Origin: Streptomyces fumanus
GTDB taxonomy: Bacteria; Actinomycetota; Actinomycetes; Streptomycetales; Streptomycetaceae
Length of the DNA stretch: 64,000 nt
Direction of reading: 5' to 3'
Assembly (NCBI RefSeq): GCF_014655295.1
Contig: NZ_BNBI01000004.1
Coordinates: 62,001-126,000 of the forward strand
Part shown: positions 42,950 through 52,030 of the stretch, piece by piece
Numbering within the stretch: position 1 is the stretch's first letter
Layout of the letters: each line of letters begins with the position of its first letter
The notes under the pieces: generated by a model
The model's input: only the letters and a program-made list of their open reading frames with translations
Told to the model about the DNA's origin: nothing
The model's database searches: none
Program-made: the position numbers and the translations under genes

Positions 42950-45900
42950 CTATCGTCCCGCCGTCGTCCGGCCGGCGCGGTGGCTCTCCGGTGGGCCCAG
43001 GTAGCTCGGTTCCAGGCCGCCCGTGTCGATCACGATCCGCTGGACGATCACCGTCGGGTCGACCATCCACAGTTTCAGGGTGTGGGTGCCGGGGCCGGAC
43101 AGGGCGTGCTCGGTGACGGTCAGGTTGGTGTTGTCCGAGGTGTTCCGCTCCCACTGCTTGTTCATCGACGTGTCGTCCGCGCCCGTCGCCCGGGTGACGT
43201 TGACCGTGCGGGGCGTCGCGCCGTCGAACGACACCGCGTACCGCAGGCCCTCCGTCGGCAGCACGTTGTTGCGCGGCGACAGGTACACCAGCACCCGTAC
43301 CGTTCCCGGGTCCGTGGTCAGCGTCACCTCGTACTCCAGGCGCGGGCCGTTGCCGCCCGGGGTGCGGCTCGGCGCCGTCACCGGCCACGGCGTCATGCCG
43401 GACCCGGTCCGCCCGATGTCCGGCAGTTCCCGCCAGGTGACCCCGCCGGTCTCCACCGCGCGGGTGGCGTGGGCCGCCTCCATCGCCACGTATCCCGACG
43501 CCTCCACGAACCCCCGGCGGCCTTCGCGCACACCGAGCCGCGGGTGCTCGACGCGCGCGGTCACCCGTACCGTGGCGCCGCCCGGCCCGCGCACCGTCAG
43601 CGGCACCTCCGTGGTCCCGCGCGGCGCGCGGCGCCAGTCCACCCGTACCGTGGCGCGCACCTGGTCCGTCACCCGGCCCCGGGCGGGCTCGACCGTCAGC
43701 CAGGGCACCGGTGACTCGATCCGGTAGGCGAACGCCTCCCGGCCCCGGTTGAACACCTCGACGTACGGGTCCGGCGCGGTGCGGTACGGGCTCAGCGCGG
43801 GCAGCACCGCGGGGGCGTCCGAGGCCGGCCACCACGCGTCGGAACCGTCGATGCCGACGCCCATCTCCGCCCCGGCCGGCACCTCGACGCGCTTGACCGC
43901 CGGGAACACCTCGTCGGGCAGTGCCACATGGTTCGGTGTCTGCGGCTGCTGCCAGGGCGCGTCCGGGCCGTACCGCGCGACATCCCCGTAACCGATCTTC
44001 GGCTGGGTCTGGAAGCCCTTCCACTTCCCCCCGGCCAGCTCGTTGTTGTAGTGGTCCGACAGTGCCTGGTCGTCGGCGAAGCGCGCGTCGGTGGCGTCGG
44101 CCAGGGCGTTCGTCCCCGCCCGGCCCTGCGCCGCGTAGTGCAGGTTGGTGAACTCCGCCTCGCGCAGCGCGTACAGGTTCGCCGTCGCCTCGACCTGGTA
44201 GCGCACGAGCTGGAAGTAGGCGTCCTGGTGCTCGGCGGGCAGCTTCGCCCCGATCCGCTCGGCGCGGGCCGCGAGCCGCCGCCACTCGGCGGTGACGCGC
44301 TCCAGCTCCCGGTAGTGGTTGAGGTGGTACGGGCTCTGCCGGTCGTCGTAGACCACCGCGGTGGAGTCGGTGGCCGGGTCCTTCGCCGGGTCCAGGGTGA
44401 TCCGGCGGTTCAGCAGCTCGGGCTTGCGGCGGGCCTGGAGCACCCCGTACGTGTGCAGCACCTCGGCGATGGCGGCGGCGTACCGGGGGCCGAAGTTCTG
44501 CTCCGCGTAGGCCCGTTGCCACTCGTCGAGGCGGTCCAGCGGCCAGCGGTCGGGGGCCCAGGCGTAGTCGAGGAAGAACTGCAGGGGCAGCTCGTGGTTC
44601 TTCATGTCGCCGACGTTGACCACCCACAGCCGGTCCACGCCGTAGGTGTACGCGAGGTGGAGCTGTTCCCAGGTGGAGACGAGGTTGACGGTGTCCACCC
44701 ACTTGTAGTTGCGGCCGCCGCCGACGTAGTCGAAGTGGTAGTAGATGCCGTAGCCGCCCGCGCGCGGCTCGGCCGACCGGTCCGGGAGCTTGCGCAGGTT
44801 GCCCCAGTTGTCGTCGCAGAAGATCACCGTGACGTCCTCGGGCGGGCGCAGGCCCTCGGCCCAGTACCGCTGGACCTCCTTGTAGAGGGTCTGCACCTGC
44901 GGGATCCCGGTGAGCCGGTCGGCCCCGGCCTCCTCGGCGAGGATGCGGCGCTGGGCGGCGAGGATGGTCTCCATCAGCTCGATGCCGTCGCCGTCGGGCA
45001 GGCTGACGTCCCCGTTGCCGCGCATGCCGAGGGTGACGACGCCCTCGAAGTCCTGCTCCAGCATGCGGCGGATGCCGTCGCGCCAGTACGCCTCGATGGC
45101 GGCGCGGTTGCGGCGGTAGCTCCACTCGCCGGTGCCGCCGTACGGGTCGTGGCCCGGCACGGTGATGTTGCCGGCGGCGTCGCGCTGCGCGGCGACGGCG
45201 TGGCGGTTCCACTCCTCGATGCCCCGCATCATCGGCGCCTCGTGTGAGGTGCCCATGACCACGCCGTAGCGCTTGGCGGTGGCGTGGTTCTCCGGGTCGT
45301 CCTCGGCGAACGCCCGGCCCCACACGGCGGGCCACAGGTAGTTGGCCTTCAGCCGCAGCATGACCTCGAAGACCTTTTCCCAGAACTTGCGGTTGAAGCC
45401 GTTGGGGTAGCCGGGCGCGAGTCCGGGCCCGAAGTACGCTGGCGCCCAGGTGCCCAGTGCCGGGTTCTCGTCGTTGACGAAGAACCCGCGGTACTTCACC
45501 GCCGGGGTGCCCTGGGTGTGCCGGCCGGGCAGCACGTACAGCTCGTCGTGGCGGTGCGGCGGTACGTCGTCCCAGAAGTGCCAGGGCGACACCCCGATCT
45601 GCCGGGACACCTCGTACGCCCCGTAGATCGTCCCGCGCTGGTCGCTGCCCGCGACGACCAGGGCGCGCCGCACACCCGGCAGCGGATCGCGCACGACCTG
45701 CTGCACCGAGGTCTCCCACTTCCCCGCGATCCCGGACACGTCGAGTTTGCCGGCCTCGGCCAGAGCGTCGATCAGCGGGCTGCGGCCCAGCGTGCCGACC
45801 AGCACCACGTCCCGCGCCCCCGTCTCGCGCGGGTGGTGCGCGACGGCGGGTTCGGTGCCGGTCACCCGGCCGATGTCGGTGCGCAGGTCCCCGACGACCC

Positions 45901-46192
45901 GCAGCACACCCGGGTGGTCGCCCTCGTCGACCACGAGCGGCGCCGCCCGTCCGCCCGCCACCAGCGGAAAGCCGCCCTCGACGGGAACGAAGGACACGAA
46001 CCGGCGGTACGGACCGGACCCGGCCCCCGCTCTCCCGGCGGCGGCGCCCGGCCCGAACGGCGAGGCCGGGGCGGCGGCCGCGGGGGAGGGGACGGCACCG
46101 GCGGCCACCGCGGTGGCCACGGCCGCCGCCAGCACCGTACGCCGGCGGGGGGACGGGGAAGCGGGGGCGCCGTCTGCGGCAGACGTGCTCAT
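42950..46192 (-). CDS. Secreted GH115-like alpha-glucuronidase
   Basis: 1080 residues. The N-terminus has a Tat-like signal (RRRTVLAAAVATAVAAGAVP, cleavage near AAAAPA). The catalytic region carries GH115-type blocks: VKYRGFFVNDENPALGTW, FWEKVFEVMLRLKANYLWPA, VVMGTSHEAPMMRG, VTLGMRGNGD and VIFCDDNWGN. The C-terminal region is beta-rich and ends with a carbohydrate-binding-like domain. GH115 enzymes remove (4-O-methyl)glucuronic acid from xylan, even from internal residues. It is downstream of an SGNH hydrolase on the same strand. The upstream open frame to 46882 is antisense coding space and not part of the gene. Confidence 0.9.
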   Translation of the reverse strand: MSTSAADGAPASPSPRRRTVLAAAVATAVAAGAVPSPAAAAPASPFGPGAAAGRAGAGSGPYRRFVSFVPVEGGFPLVAGGRAAPLVVDEGDHPGVLRVVGDLRTDIGRVTGTEPAVAHHPRETGARDVVLVGTLGRSPLIDALAEAGKLDVSGIAGKWETSVQQVVRDPLPGVRRALVVAGSDQRGTIYGAYEVSRQIGVSPWHFWDDVPPHRHDELYVLPGRHTQGTPAVKYRGFFVNDENPALGTWAPAYFGPGLAPGYPNGFNRKFWEKVFEVMLRLKANYLWPAVWGRAFAEDDPENHATAKRYGVVMGTSHEAPMMRGIEEWNRHAVAAQRDAAGNITVPGHDPYGGTGEWSYRRNRAAIEAYWRDGIRRMLEQDFEGVVTLGMRGNGDVSLPDGDGIELMETILAAQRRILAEEAGADRLTGIPQVQTLYKEVQRYWAEGLRPPEDVTVIFCDDNWGNLRKLPDRSAEPRAGGYGIYYHFDYVGGGRNYKWVDTVNLVSTWEQLHLAYTYGVDRLWVVNVGDMKNHELPLQFFLDYAWAPDRWPLDRLDEWQRAYAEQNFGPRYAAAIAEVLHTYGVLQARRKPELLNRRITLDPAKDPATDSTAVVYDDRQSPYHLNHYRELERVTAEWRRLAARAERIGAKLPAEHQDAYFQLVRYQVEATANLYALREAEFTNLHYAAQGRAGTNALADATDARFADDQALSDHYNNELAGGKWKGFQTQPKIGYGDVARYGPDAPWQQPQTPNHVALPDEVFPAVKRVEVPAGAEMGVGIDGSDAWWPASDAPAVLPALSPYRTAPDPYVEVFNRGREAFAYRIESPVPWLTVEPARGRVTDQVRATVRVDWRRAPRGTTEVPLTVRGPGGATVRVTARVEHPRLGVREGRRGFVEASGYVAMEAAHATRAVETGGVTWRELPDIGRTGSGMTPWPVTAPSRTPGGNGPRLEYEVTLTTDPGTVRVLVYLSPRNNVLPTEGLRYAVSFDGATPRTVNVTRATGADDTSMNKQWERNTSDNTNLTVTEHALSGPGTHTLKLWMVDPTVIVQRIVIDTGGLEPSYLGPPESHRAGRTTAGR

Positions 46193-46314
46193 GAACTGAC
46201 CTCCGGGAGGGACGGAGCGGAACGGCCGGACGGAACGGCCGGGCGGGTCGGGCGGGTGGGTCGGGCGGGCAGGCAGACCGCATGGGCCGATCGGACGGGG
46301 AAGTGCGCGTGGCG

Positions 46315-47643
46315 CTACCGGAACAGCCGGACGGGCACCGCCTCGGCCAGCAGCCGGTAGCCGTACGGGTTCAGGTGCAGGTGGTCGCCCACGTCGGCGG
46401 CGGGCAGCAGGCGCCGCGGGGCGTCCGGCGCCCGCACCGCCGCGTCGAAGTCGATCACCGCGTCGAAGCGGTCGCTGTCCCGGATCCACGCGTTCACCGT
46501 CCGCCGGGACTCCTCGCGCAGACCGGCCGGGTCGTCGTACATCTCGTTGCCGCCGAACGGCAGCAGGGTCGCCCCGTACACCTTGATGCCCTGGGCGTGG
46601 GCGCGGACGACGATCTGCTCGTAGGCGGCGATCAGCCGGGCCGCGACGTCCTGTTGCGCGGCGGGCGTGGCCGGTGCCGTGCCGATGTCGTTGACCCCTT
46701 CCAGGATCACGAGCCACGCGACACCGCTCTGCGCCAGTACGTCCCGGTCGAGCCGGGCGAGCAGGTTCGGACCGAGTCCGTCGTTCAGTACGCGGTTGCC
46801 GCCGGCCGCCTGGTTGAGCACGGCGGTGTCCACCGCGCCGCCGGGCCGGGACCGCAGGCGGTCGAAGAACTGGTCGGGCCACCGGTCGTTGCCGTTGGTG
46901 GTCGAGCCCCGCCCGTCGGTCAGCGAGTCACCGACGACCGCGATCGCGTCGGTACGCGCCGGAGCCCAGGTCTCCACCCCGCTGAGGAAGTACCAGTGGT
47001 CGGTGGGTGTCGCCCCGGGCAGGTCCACGGCGTCGACGTGCCGGCCGGCCAGCAGGTGGGACGTGGTCCGCGACCCGGGATGCGAGGTGATGTCCAGCGA
47101 CGCCTGGCCCTCGGCCAGATACGTCGTCACCGTCAGGTTGCCGCCCGCCGCCACGCGGAACGGCAGGGGGTCGGACACCGCCTGCGCGCCCACCGGCACG
47201 ACCGTGGACCGGGCGCCCTGGAAGGTGACCGGGCGGGCCGAACCGGGCTCGATCCCGGCGGCCCCGGCCCGTCCGCCGGCCGGGCGCGCCACCGACACCG
47301 AGGTGAGCGGCAGCGGAGCGCCGCCGAAGGCGTTGGAGAAGCGCAGCCGGAGCCGGTCCCCGCCGACCGTGACCCGCACGGTCTGGCGCAGGGTGCTGTC
47401 GACGAGGACGGCCTTCTCCTGGGTGAAGGGCGCCGGCGGCATGTTGCCGGGCTCCGTCAACTGGGGCATCGTGGCCCAGGTGTTGACCCAGTGCCGTGCC
47501 CCCGGAGCCGCGCCCGGCAGACTCGACGCGCCGCCGGTCGAGGCCGCGGTCATCAGCGCGACCACGAGCAGTGCCAGAGCGGCGAGGGTGCTGATCCATG
47601 ACGTGGCGGTCCATGACGTGCTGGTCCATGACGTTCTTCGCAC
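46315..47643 (-). CDS. Secreted SGNH/GDSL hydrolase
   Basis: 442 residues, GTG start with GGAAGGGA about ten bases upstream. Signal anchor at residues 17-35 (ISTLAALALLVVALMTAAS). SGNH blocks: I, AVVGDSLTDG; II, NQAAGGN; III, EGVNDIG; V, GDHLHLN with the catalytic Asp-x-x-His. A beta-rich domain precedes the catalytic part, as in actinobacterial secreted carbohydrate esterases. Next to GH115 it is most simply a xylan-side-chain deacetylase, but lipase or other esterase activity is possible. The N-terminal region contains a 15-bp repeat in three copies. Confidence 0.9.
   Translation of the reverse strand: MRRTSWTSTSWTATSWISTLAALALLVVALMTAASTGGASSLPGAAPGARHWVNTWATMPQLTEPGNMPPAPFTQEKAVLVDSTLRQTVRVTVGGDRLRLRFSNAFGGAPLPLTSVSVARPAGGRAGAAGIEPGSARPVTFQGARSTVVPVGAQAVSDPLPFRVAAGGNLTVTTYLAEGQASLDITSHPGSRTTSHLLAGRHVDAVDLPGATPTDHWYFLSGVETWAPARTDAIAVVGDSLTDGRGSTTNGNDRWPDQFFDRLRSRPGGAVDTAVLNQAAGGNRVLNDGLGPNLLARLDRDVLAQSGVAWLVILEGVNDIGTAPATPAAQQDVAARLIAAYEQIVVRAHAQGIKVYGATLLPFGGNEMYDDPAGLREESRRTVNAWIRDSDRFDAVIDFDAAVRAPDAPRRLLPAADVGDHLHLNPYGYRLLAEAVPVRLFR
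47590..47634 (-). repeat. 15-bp triple tandem repeat in the SGNH signal region
   Basis: Three adjacent 15-bp units (47590-47604, 47605-47619, 47620-47634) share the core GGTCCATGACGT or GATCCATGACGT on the plus strand. In frame they encode T-S-W-(T/I)-(S/A) three times just after the start. Confidence 0.9.
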
Positions 47644-48056
47644 GGTGGTGCCGTCCCTTCCTGGCGCCGACCGTCAGCGGGGGCAGCTCCGCGAACCGCA
47701 CAGCCGGGCACGACGACGAAGCCTTCCGAACAGGCGCGTTGACGCGGGGTTCGCAGGCGCTTTCAGTGGCTCTCAGGAAACGACGACGACGTTAGGCAGC
47801 GGACTTTCGACACGTCAAGGCGTGCGACGTCGAAACATTCCGAAAGGCCGAATGCGCTTTCCTCCGCTGCGGCTAAGGGTATTGACCGCGTGTCGACGGG
47901 CCGTTAGGTTCCGGCGCGGATGCGTGTTTCGGGTCGACACACGAAACTTTCGAAGGGGGTGTGAACGGGAGAGCCACGCCTCCCGCGTCGGGCTCGTCGG
48001 CAGGCGTGGGTCTTTCCCGGGGACGGCGCACGGACCGGTGGCCCGGCCGGGACAGG
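47644..48056. other. 413-bp gene-free region between SGNH and cyclase genes
   Basis: No convincing gene is present. It holds the SGNH promoter (47789-47818), two GCGCTTTC half-sites (near 47757-47765 and 47853-47861) resembling the pectate-lyase operator arm, and a plus-strand promoter-like pair, TTGACC near 47882 and TAGGTT 17 bases later. No plausible plus-strand gene follows, unless a short RNA is made. AT content is higher than in neighbours. Confidence 0.6.
47789..47818 (-). promoter_or_regulatory. Promoter for the SGNH-GH115 operon
   Basis: On the minus strand TTGACG (47818-47813), an 18-bp spacer and TAACGT (47794-47789) form a good housekeeping-type promoter. A GAAAGCGCC half-site lies just downstream near 47765-47757, where a repressor would block transcription. 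Confidence 0.6.
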
Positions 48057-48935
48057 TCAGAACATCGCGATGGGGTTGACCGGTACGCCGGTCAAGCCGT
48101 GGATGCGGGGCGGGGCGACGGTGAGCAGGAAGCTGTAGCGCTTCAACCGCGCGCACAGCTCCGCGAGGTCGTCGAGCCGGGGCACGTCGATCAGCGGCAT
48201 CGCCATCCGGCCGAGCGCCACCGCGTGCAGCGGGGAGGGTTCGTCCGGGTTCAGGGGAGGAATCGCGTCACCCCTGTCGGGGGCGACGACGGCGACCCCG
48301 CGGCGGTGCATCCAGCGGATCGCGTCCATGCCGATGCCCGGGCTCGGTGTGCCGTGCGGCCCGCTGCCCGTCCAGCCGAGCCGGACCACCAGCGCGTCAC
48401 CGGAACACACCTCGACCCCCTGCCGCTCCTCGGCCTGTTCGAAGTCCCGCGAGGTCACCTCGTAGGCGGGCGGAAGGGGGCCCTCGACGGCCAGATCGAG
48501 CAGGACCCCGCGGGTCACTATCCCGGCGGCGAACGCGGTCGTCGACGCGTGCGTGATGCCGAAGGGGGTGACGACCTGCTCCCTCGGGCGGCCCGGGTAG
48601 ACCTGGTCGTCGGTCGACCAGTGGGCGAGCGCGTCGAGGTGCGTCGAGTGCCAGTGGTGGTTGTAGACCAGCGACAGGTCGGCCGCCACCGGTCCATCGC
48701 TGTGGGACACCATCTGCTGCACCGGCGACGCCTTGGCCGTCTCGGGCGCGAACGGGCTGAAGAACATCGCGTCCGGTGCGATCGGCTGGGCCAGCGACAC
48801 CCACTGGCCGGTCCGGGCCTCCGCGGCGGCCCGGGCGCGCACCTCGTCGGTGATCAGATTGAGGGTGCCGAGCTGGTCGTCCGCTCCCCAGCGGCCCCAG
48901 TTGTCGGGCAGATCCGTCTTGTTCGCATCGGTCAT
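48057..48935 (-). CDS. Cyclase-family metal-dependent hydrolase
   Basis: 292 residues, ATG 48935. The metal-binding motif HSTHLDALAHW (residues about 95-105) is the HxxxD...H signature of the cyclase/kynurenine-formamidase family (PF04199). NWGRWGADDQLGTLNLIT at the N-terminus is typical of the longer actinobacterial branch. It may hydrolyse a formamide, lactone or cyclic amide. The divergent region to 49194 has repeated dyads that may control it. No kynurenine-pathway genes are adjacent. Confidence 0.9.
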   Translation of the reverse strand: MTDANKTDLPDNWGRWGADDQLGTLNLITDEVRARAAAEARTGQWVSLAQPIAPDAMFFSPFAPETAKASPVQQMVSHSDGPVAADLSLVYNHHWHSTHLDALAHWSTDDQVYPGRPREQVVTPFGITHASTTAFAAGIVTRGVLLDLAVEGPLPPAYEVTSRDFEQAEERQGVEVCSGDALVVRLGWTGSGPHGTPSPGIGMDAIRWMHRRGVAVVAPDRGDAIPPLNPDEPSPLHAVALGRMAMPLIDVPRLDDLAELCARLKRYSFLLTVAPPRIHGLTGVPVNPIAMF

Positions 48936-49009
48936 GGTGGGGTTGGTCCTTTCGTCGTGGTGGGCAAGTCCTCCCCGCCGTCTCCCTGCCGTACAGGGGC
49001 TCACAAAAA

Positions 49010-49054
49010 GAATGTCTGTTCTCCTTGTTGGGGATGCTAACAGAATGGGCGTTC
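49010..49054. promoter_or_regulatory. Two copies of a GAATG-N3-GTTC operator
   Basis: GAATGTCTGTTC at 49010-49021 and GAATGGGCGTTC at 49043-49054, 33 bases apart, each an imperfect dyad flanked by A- or T-runs that are rare in this genome. They lie 75-120 bases upstream of the cyclase gene. A TetR-type protein is the likely binder, but none is encoded nearby. Confidence 0.55.
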
Positions 49055-49193
49055 CTTTTGGGAGGGGTCGCGGTCTTCGGGTGACGGCATGTCCTGGTCC
49101 CAAGGTCGGTGCGGGGACGGGGCCTTGGGCCGATGCGCGGCCCGGCCCCCGGGGCCGATCCTTCAGGTCGTCCGTACGCACCGAGGAGGAGTC

Positions 49194-49934
49194 ATGCGGG
49201 TGGAGCAGGTGGACTGGGTGGAGATCCCGGCCGGGACGCTGCGTCGGGGGACGCCGGTCGAGGAGGTGGCGGAGGTGGCCCGCCGGTACGCCGACACCGG
49301 CGTACCGGTGGAGTGGTACATGAAGGAAGCGCCACGTACGGAGGTGCACGTCCCGGCGTTCCGGATCGCCCGCACTCCGGTCACGGTCGGCCAGTGGGCG
49401 CCGTTCGCCGCCGCCACCGGCCGGGTGGTCCCCCGGGCTCCGGCCGACCATCCGGTCACCGGCGTCACCTGGGAGGCGGCCACCGCCTACTGCCGGTGGC
49501 TCGGGGAGCGGCTCGGCGGACTCGGAGTGCGGCTGCCCACGGAGGACGAGTGGGAGCGCGCCGCACGGGGCGACGACGACCGGGAGTTCCTGTGGGGCGA
49601 GGAGTACCGCACCGGCCTGGCCAACCTCGTCGACCTCGGCATCGGCACCACCACGCCGGTCGGCTCCTTCCCGGAGGGCGCCGGCCCGTTCGGGGTGCTC
49701 GACATGGCGGGCAACGCCGACGAGTGGACCTCCACCCGGTACGCGCCCTACCCGGGCGCGCCCGCCGAGGTGCCGGCCACCGAGGACTGGGCCTTCGACC
49801 CGCACATCACCCGGGGCGGCGCGTTCCGCCACGACCGGGACCTGGCCCGGTGCGCCCGCCGGCACGGCGCGTACGAACGGGACCTGGCGGCGATCGGCGT
49901 CGGCTTCCGCCTGGCGGCACCGGCCGCCCGGTGA
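49194..49934 (+). CDS. SUMF1 / formylglycine-generating-enzyme-like protein
   Basis: 246 residues, ATG with GAGGAGG upstream. SUMF1-fold landmarks: [77 protein letters not shown] and RGGAFRHD. The typical active-site cysteine pair of true formylglycine-generating enzymes near the C-terminus is not evident; only LARCARRHG has a Cys. No sulfatase gene is nearby. It may be an iron-enzyme relative or a structural SUMF1 protein. Confidence 0.88.
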   Translation: MRVEQVDWVEIPAGTLRRGTPVEEVAEVARRYADTGVPVEWYMKEAPRTEVHVPAFRIARTPVTVGQWAPFAAATGRVVPRAPADHPVTGVTWEAATAYCRWLGERLGGLGVRLPTEDEWERAARGDDDREFLWGEEYRTGLANLVDLGIGTTTPVGSFPEGAGPFGVLDMAGNADEWTSTRYAPYPGAPAEVPATEDWAFDPHITRGGAFRHDRDLARCARRHGAYERDLAAIGVGFRLAAPAAR

Positions 49935-49961
49935 CATCCCCTCAGCGGCGCGCTGCCCTCC

Positions 49962-50399
49962 TCAGGAGGCGGCTCGCGCGTCGTGGGTCTCGCGGGCGGC
50001 GAGGACCTGGTCCATGTGGGTCTGGGCCCACTCCCTGAGTCCGCGGGTCAGGTGGTGGAGCGAGAGGCCCAGGTCGGTCAGCTCGTAGGTGACGGTGACG
50101 GGGACCGTGGGGGTCACGGTGCGGGTGAGCAGGCCGTCGCGTTCCAGGGCCCGCAGGGTCTGGGTCAGCATCTTCTGGCTGACGCCGGCCAGCAGCCGGG
50201 CGAGTTCGGAGTACCGCATCGCCCTCGGGGCGGGGGAGGTGCCGGGCGGTGCGGACGCGTCCTCGCCCAGCGCGCACAGGATCAGGACGACCCACTTGTT
50301 CGAGATGCGGTCGAGGAGTTGGCGGCTGGGGCACATCGCCAGGAACGCGTCGTACTCCGTCCGGGCCCGCGCCCGCTCGTCGGCCTTCGTCGTCGCCAT
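49962..50399 (-). CDS. HxlR-family transcriptional regulator
   Basis: 145 residues. The HxlR winged helix spans about 20-120: CPSRQLLDRISNKWVVLILC, then MRYSELARLLAGVSQKMLTQ and TLRALERDGLLTRTV, TYELTDLGLSLHHL. Cys23 before the helix is the position used for redox sensing in some HxlR proteins. It is divergent from an aldo/keto reductase gene, its probable target, which fits control by electrophile or quinone stress. Confidence 0.93.
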   Translation of the reverse strand: MATTKADERARARTEYDAFLAMCPSRQLLDRISNKWVVLILCALGEDASAPPGTSPAPRAMRYSELARLLAGVSQKMLTQTLRALERDGLLTRTVTPTVPVTVTYELTDLGLSLHHLTRGLREWAQTHMDQVLAARETHDARAAS

Positions 50400-50430
50400 C
50401 GGTCCCGTCCCCGTTCGCTCGGTTCGTTAC

Positions 50431-50444
50431 GCACTTCAAGGTGC
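50431..50444. promoter_or_regulatory. Candidate HxlR operator
   Basis: GCACTTCAAGGTGC is a near-palindrome (GCAC/GTGC arms) in the short divergent region between the HxlR and aldo/keto reductase genes. The assignment rests on position only. Confidence 0.45.
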
Positions 50445-50535
50445 CTACTTCCCCATGGAGAGTAACCCGCCAACACTGGTGCGCAGGGGGTCGGAGACAC
50501 CGCCCCCGGCGAAAGAAGAAGTGAAAGGCACGCAG

Positions 50536-51411
50536 ATGAACACGTCCTCCACGGCTCTGCCCGGTGGCACCTGGACGCTGGGCGACGCGACGGTCACCCG
50601 GTTCGGCTACGGCGCGATGCAGCTCGCCGGCCCCTGGGTCATGGGGCCGCCCGCCGACCGCGACGGCGCTCTGGCCGTCCTGCGCGAGGCGGTCGGCCTG
50701 GGGATCACGCACATCGACACCAGCGACGCCTACGGGCCGCGCGTCACGAACGAGCTGATCCGCGAGGCGCTGCACCCGTACCCGGAGTCGCTGTTCATCG
50801 CCACCAAGGTCGGCGCGACCCGCGACGCGCAGGGCAACTGGCCCACGGCCCGGCGCCCCGAGGACCTGCGCAAGCAGGTGCGCGACAACCTCGACTCCCT
50901 CGGCGTCGAGACCCTCGACCTGGTCAACCTGCGCATGGGAGACGCCCAGGGCACCCGGCCCGGCCCGATCGCCGAGGCGTTCGAGACCCTCGCCGAGCTC
51001 CAGCGCGAGGGCCTGATCCGCCACCTGGGCGTCAGCAACGTCACCGAGGAGCAGGTCGCCGAGGCGCGCGGCATCGCCCCGATCGTGTGCGTGCAGAACA
51101 TGTACAACCTGGCCCACCGGCACGACGACGACCTCGTGGACCGGCTCGCCGCCGACGGCATCGCCTACGTGCCGTACTTCCCCCTGGGCGGCTTCACACC
51201 GCTGCAGTCCGAGACCCTCTCGCGGGTCGCGAGCCGACTGGCGGCGACGCCGATGTCGGTCGCGCTGGCCTGGCTGCTGCGGCGTTCGCCGAACATCCTG
51301 CTCATCCCCGGTACGTCGTCCGTCGCCCACCTGCGGGAGAACGCCGCGGGCGCCGGACTCGCTCTCTCCCCGCAGGACATGGCCGAACTGGACGGCATCG
51401 GCCGCCCCTGA
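50536..51411 (+). CDS. Aldo/keto reductase with His-to-Arg substitution
   Basis: 291 residues. Catalytic Asp and Tyr are in HIDTSDAYGP and Lys in FIATKVG. Where the family normally has the tetrad His (DLYQLHR-like), this protein has LDLVNLRMGD, an Arg-containing variant also known in a bacterial AKR branch. Cofactor loop PGTSSVAHLREN is present near the C-terminus. It reduces small aldehydes or ketones with NADPH. It is divergent from HxlR; a strong hairpin follows the stop. Confidence 0.92.
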   Translation: MNTSSTALPGGTWTLGDATVTRFGYGAMQLAGPWVMGPPADRDGALAVLREAVGLGITHIDTSDAYGPRVTNELIREALHPYPESLFIATKVGATRDAQGNWPTARRPEDLRKQVRDNLDSLGVETLDLVNLRMGDAQGTRPGPIAEAFETLAELQREGLIRHLGVSNVTEEQVAEARGIAPIVCVQNMYNLAHRHDDDLVDRLAADGIAYVPYFPLGGFTPLQSETLSRVASRLAATPMSVALAWLLRRSPNILLIPGTSSVAHLRENAAGAGLALSPQDMAELDGIGRP

Positions 51412-51441
51412 GCCGCCGCGCCGGGCTCCCGCGCGGCGGCT
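51411..51441. terminator. Terminator between AKR and XRE-cupin genes
   Basis: Perfect 11-bp arms (AGCCGCCGCGC at 51411-51421, complement at 51431-51441) with a nine-base loop. It starts at the last base of the AKR stop and reaches the convergent XRE-cupin stop. Confidence 0.85.
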
Positions 51442-52015
51442 ACGCGGGGCCCGGCGGCAGGTGGACGGTCATGACGAGGTGGCAGGTCCCGGTGCCCGCG
51501 CCGCGGTAGGTGTGGGAGGTGTCGCCGTCGAAGGCGGCCGTCTGCCCGGCCTGCAGCGGGTACTCGGTGCCGTCGACGACGAGCACCATCTGCCCGGCGG
51601 TGACGCTGACGGTCTCGGTGACACCGGCCTGGTGGGGGTGGCTGGGGTACTCCTCGCCGGGCTCCAGCGTCCAGCGCCAGACCTCGGTGGGGGCGGGGCC
51701 GCTGGTGGTCAGCATCAGCCGGGCCTCGCTGCCGCGCGGTCCCCGCCACAGCGGCGTCACGGCATCGGCGCCGACCACCCGGACGCGTCCCTCGGGGCGG
51801 CCTTCCAGCAGCGCGGAGACGGAGACGCCGAGGGTGTCGGCGAGTCGGACCAGGGTGGCGAAGTTCGGGTTGCCCTGGGCCTTCTCCAGTCCGACGAGGG
51901 CGCCCTTGCTGACCCCGGCGCGGCGGCCGAGTTCGTCCAGGGACAGGCCGGCCCGGGTCCGGGCCGAGCGGACGTTGTGGGCGAGCGTCCGCAGCGCCGC
52001 CTCGGTCTCGGTCAT
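51440..52015 (-). CDS. XRE-type regulator with cupin domain
   Basis: 191 residues from ATG 52015, which has AAAGAGGTG upstream. HTH_3 at about 8-62 (NVRSARTRAGLSLDELGRRA, GVSKGALVGLEKAQGNPNF, LADTLGVSVSALLE). Cupin_2 at about 115-185 with EYPSHPHQAGVTETVSV and FDGDTSHTYRG. Such proteins repress an adjacent transport or catabolic gene and bind a small ligand in the cupin. The divergent EamA transporter is the likely target. A six-copy 8-bp repeat lies immediately upstream and is in frame with the gene. Confidence 0.93.
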   Translation of the reverse strand: MTETEAALRTLAHNVRSARTRAGLSLDELGRRAGVSKGALVGLEKAQGNPNFATLVRLADTLGVSVSALLEGRPEGRVRVVGADAVTPLWRGPRGSEARLMLTTSGPAPTEVWRWTLEPGEEYPSHPHQAGVTETVSVTAGQMVLVVDGTEYPLQAGQTAAFDGDTSHTYRGAGTGTCHLVMTVHLPPGPA

Positions 52016-52030
52016 CGCTGTCACCTCTTT

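Noticed and set aside
46193..46882. N-terminal extension of the GH115 gene through open frame upstream
   Set aside because: The extension is antisense-like low-complexity sequence inside the SGNH gene, whereas ATG 46192 gives a clean Tat-type signal peptide.
47961..48079. Plus-strand GTG with an AGGGGG site, a possible leader gene before the cyclase region
   Set aside because: The frame runs on for hundreds of codons opposite the cyclase gene as Arg/Gly/His-rich shadow sequence, with no sensible end.
49194..49934. True sulfatase-activating formylglycine-generating enzyme
   Set aside because: No sulfatase gene is nearby and the usual active-site cysteine arrangement is not evident.
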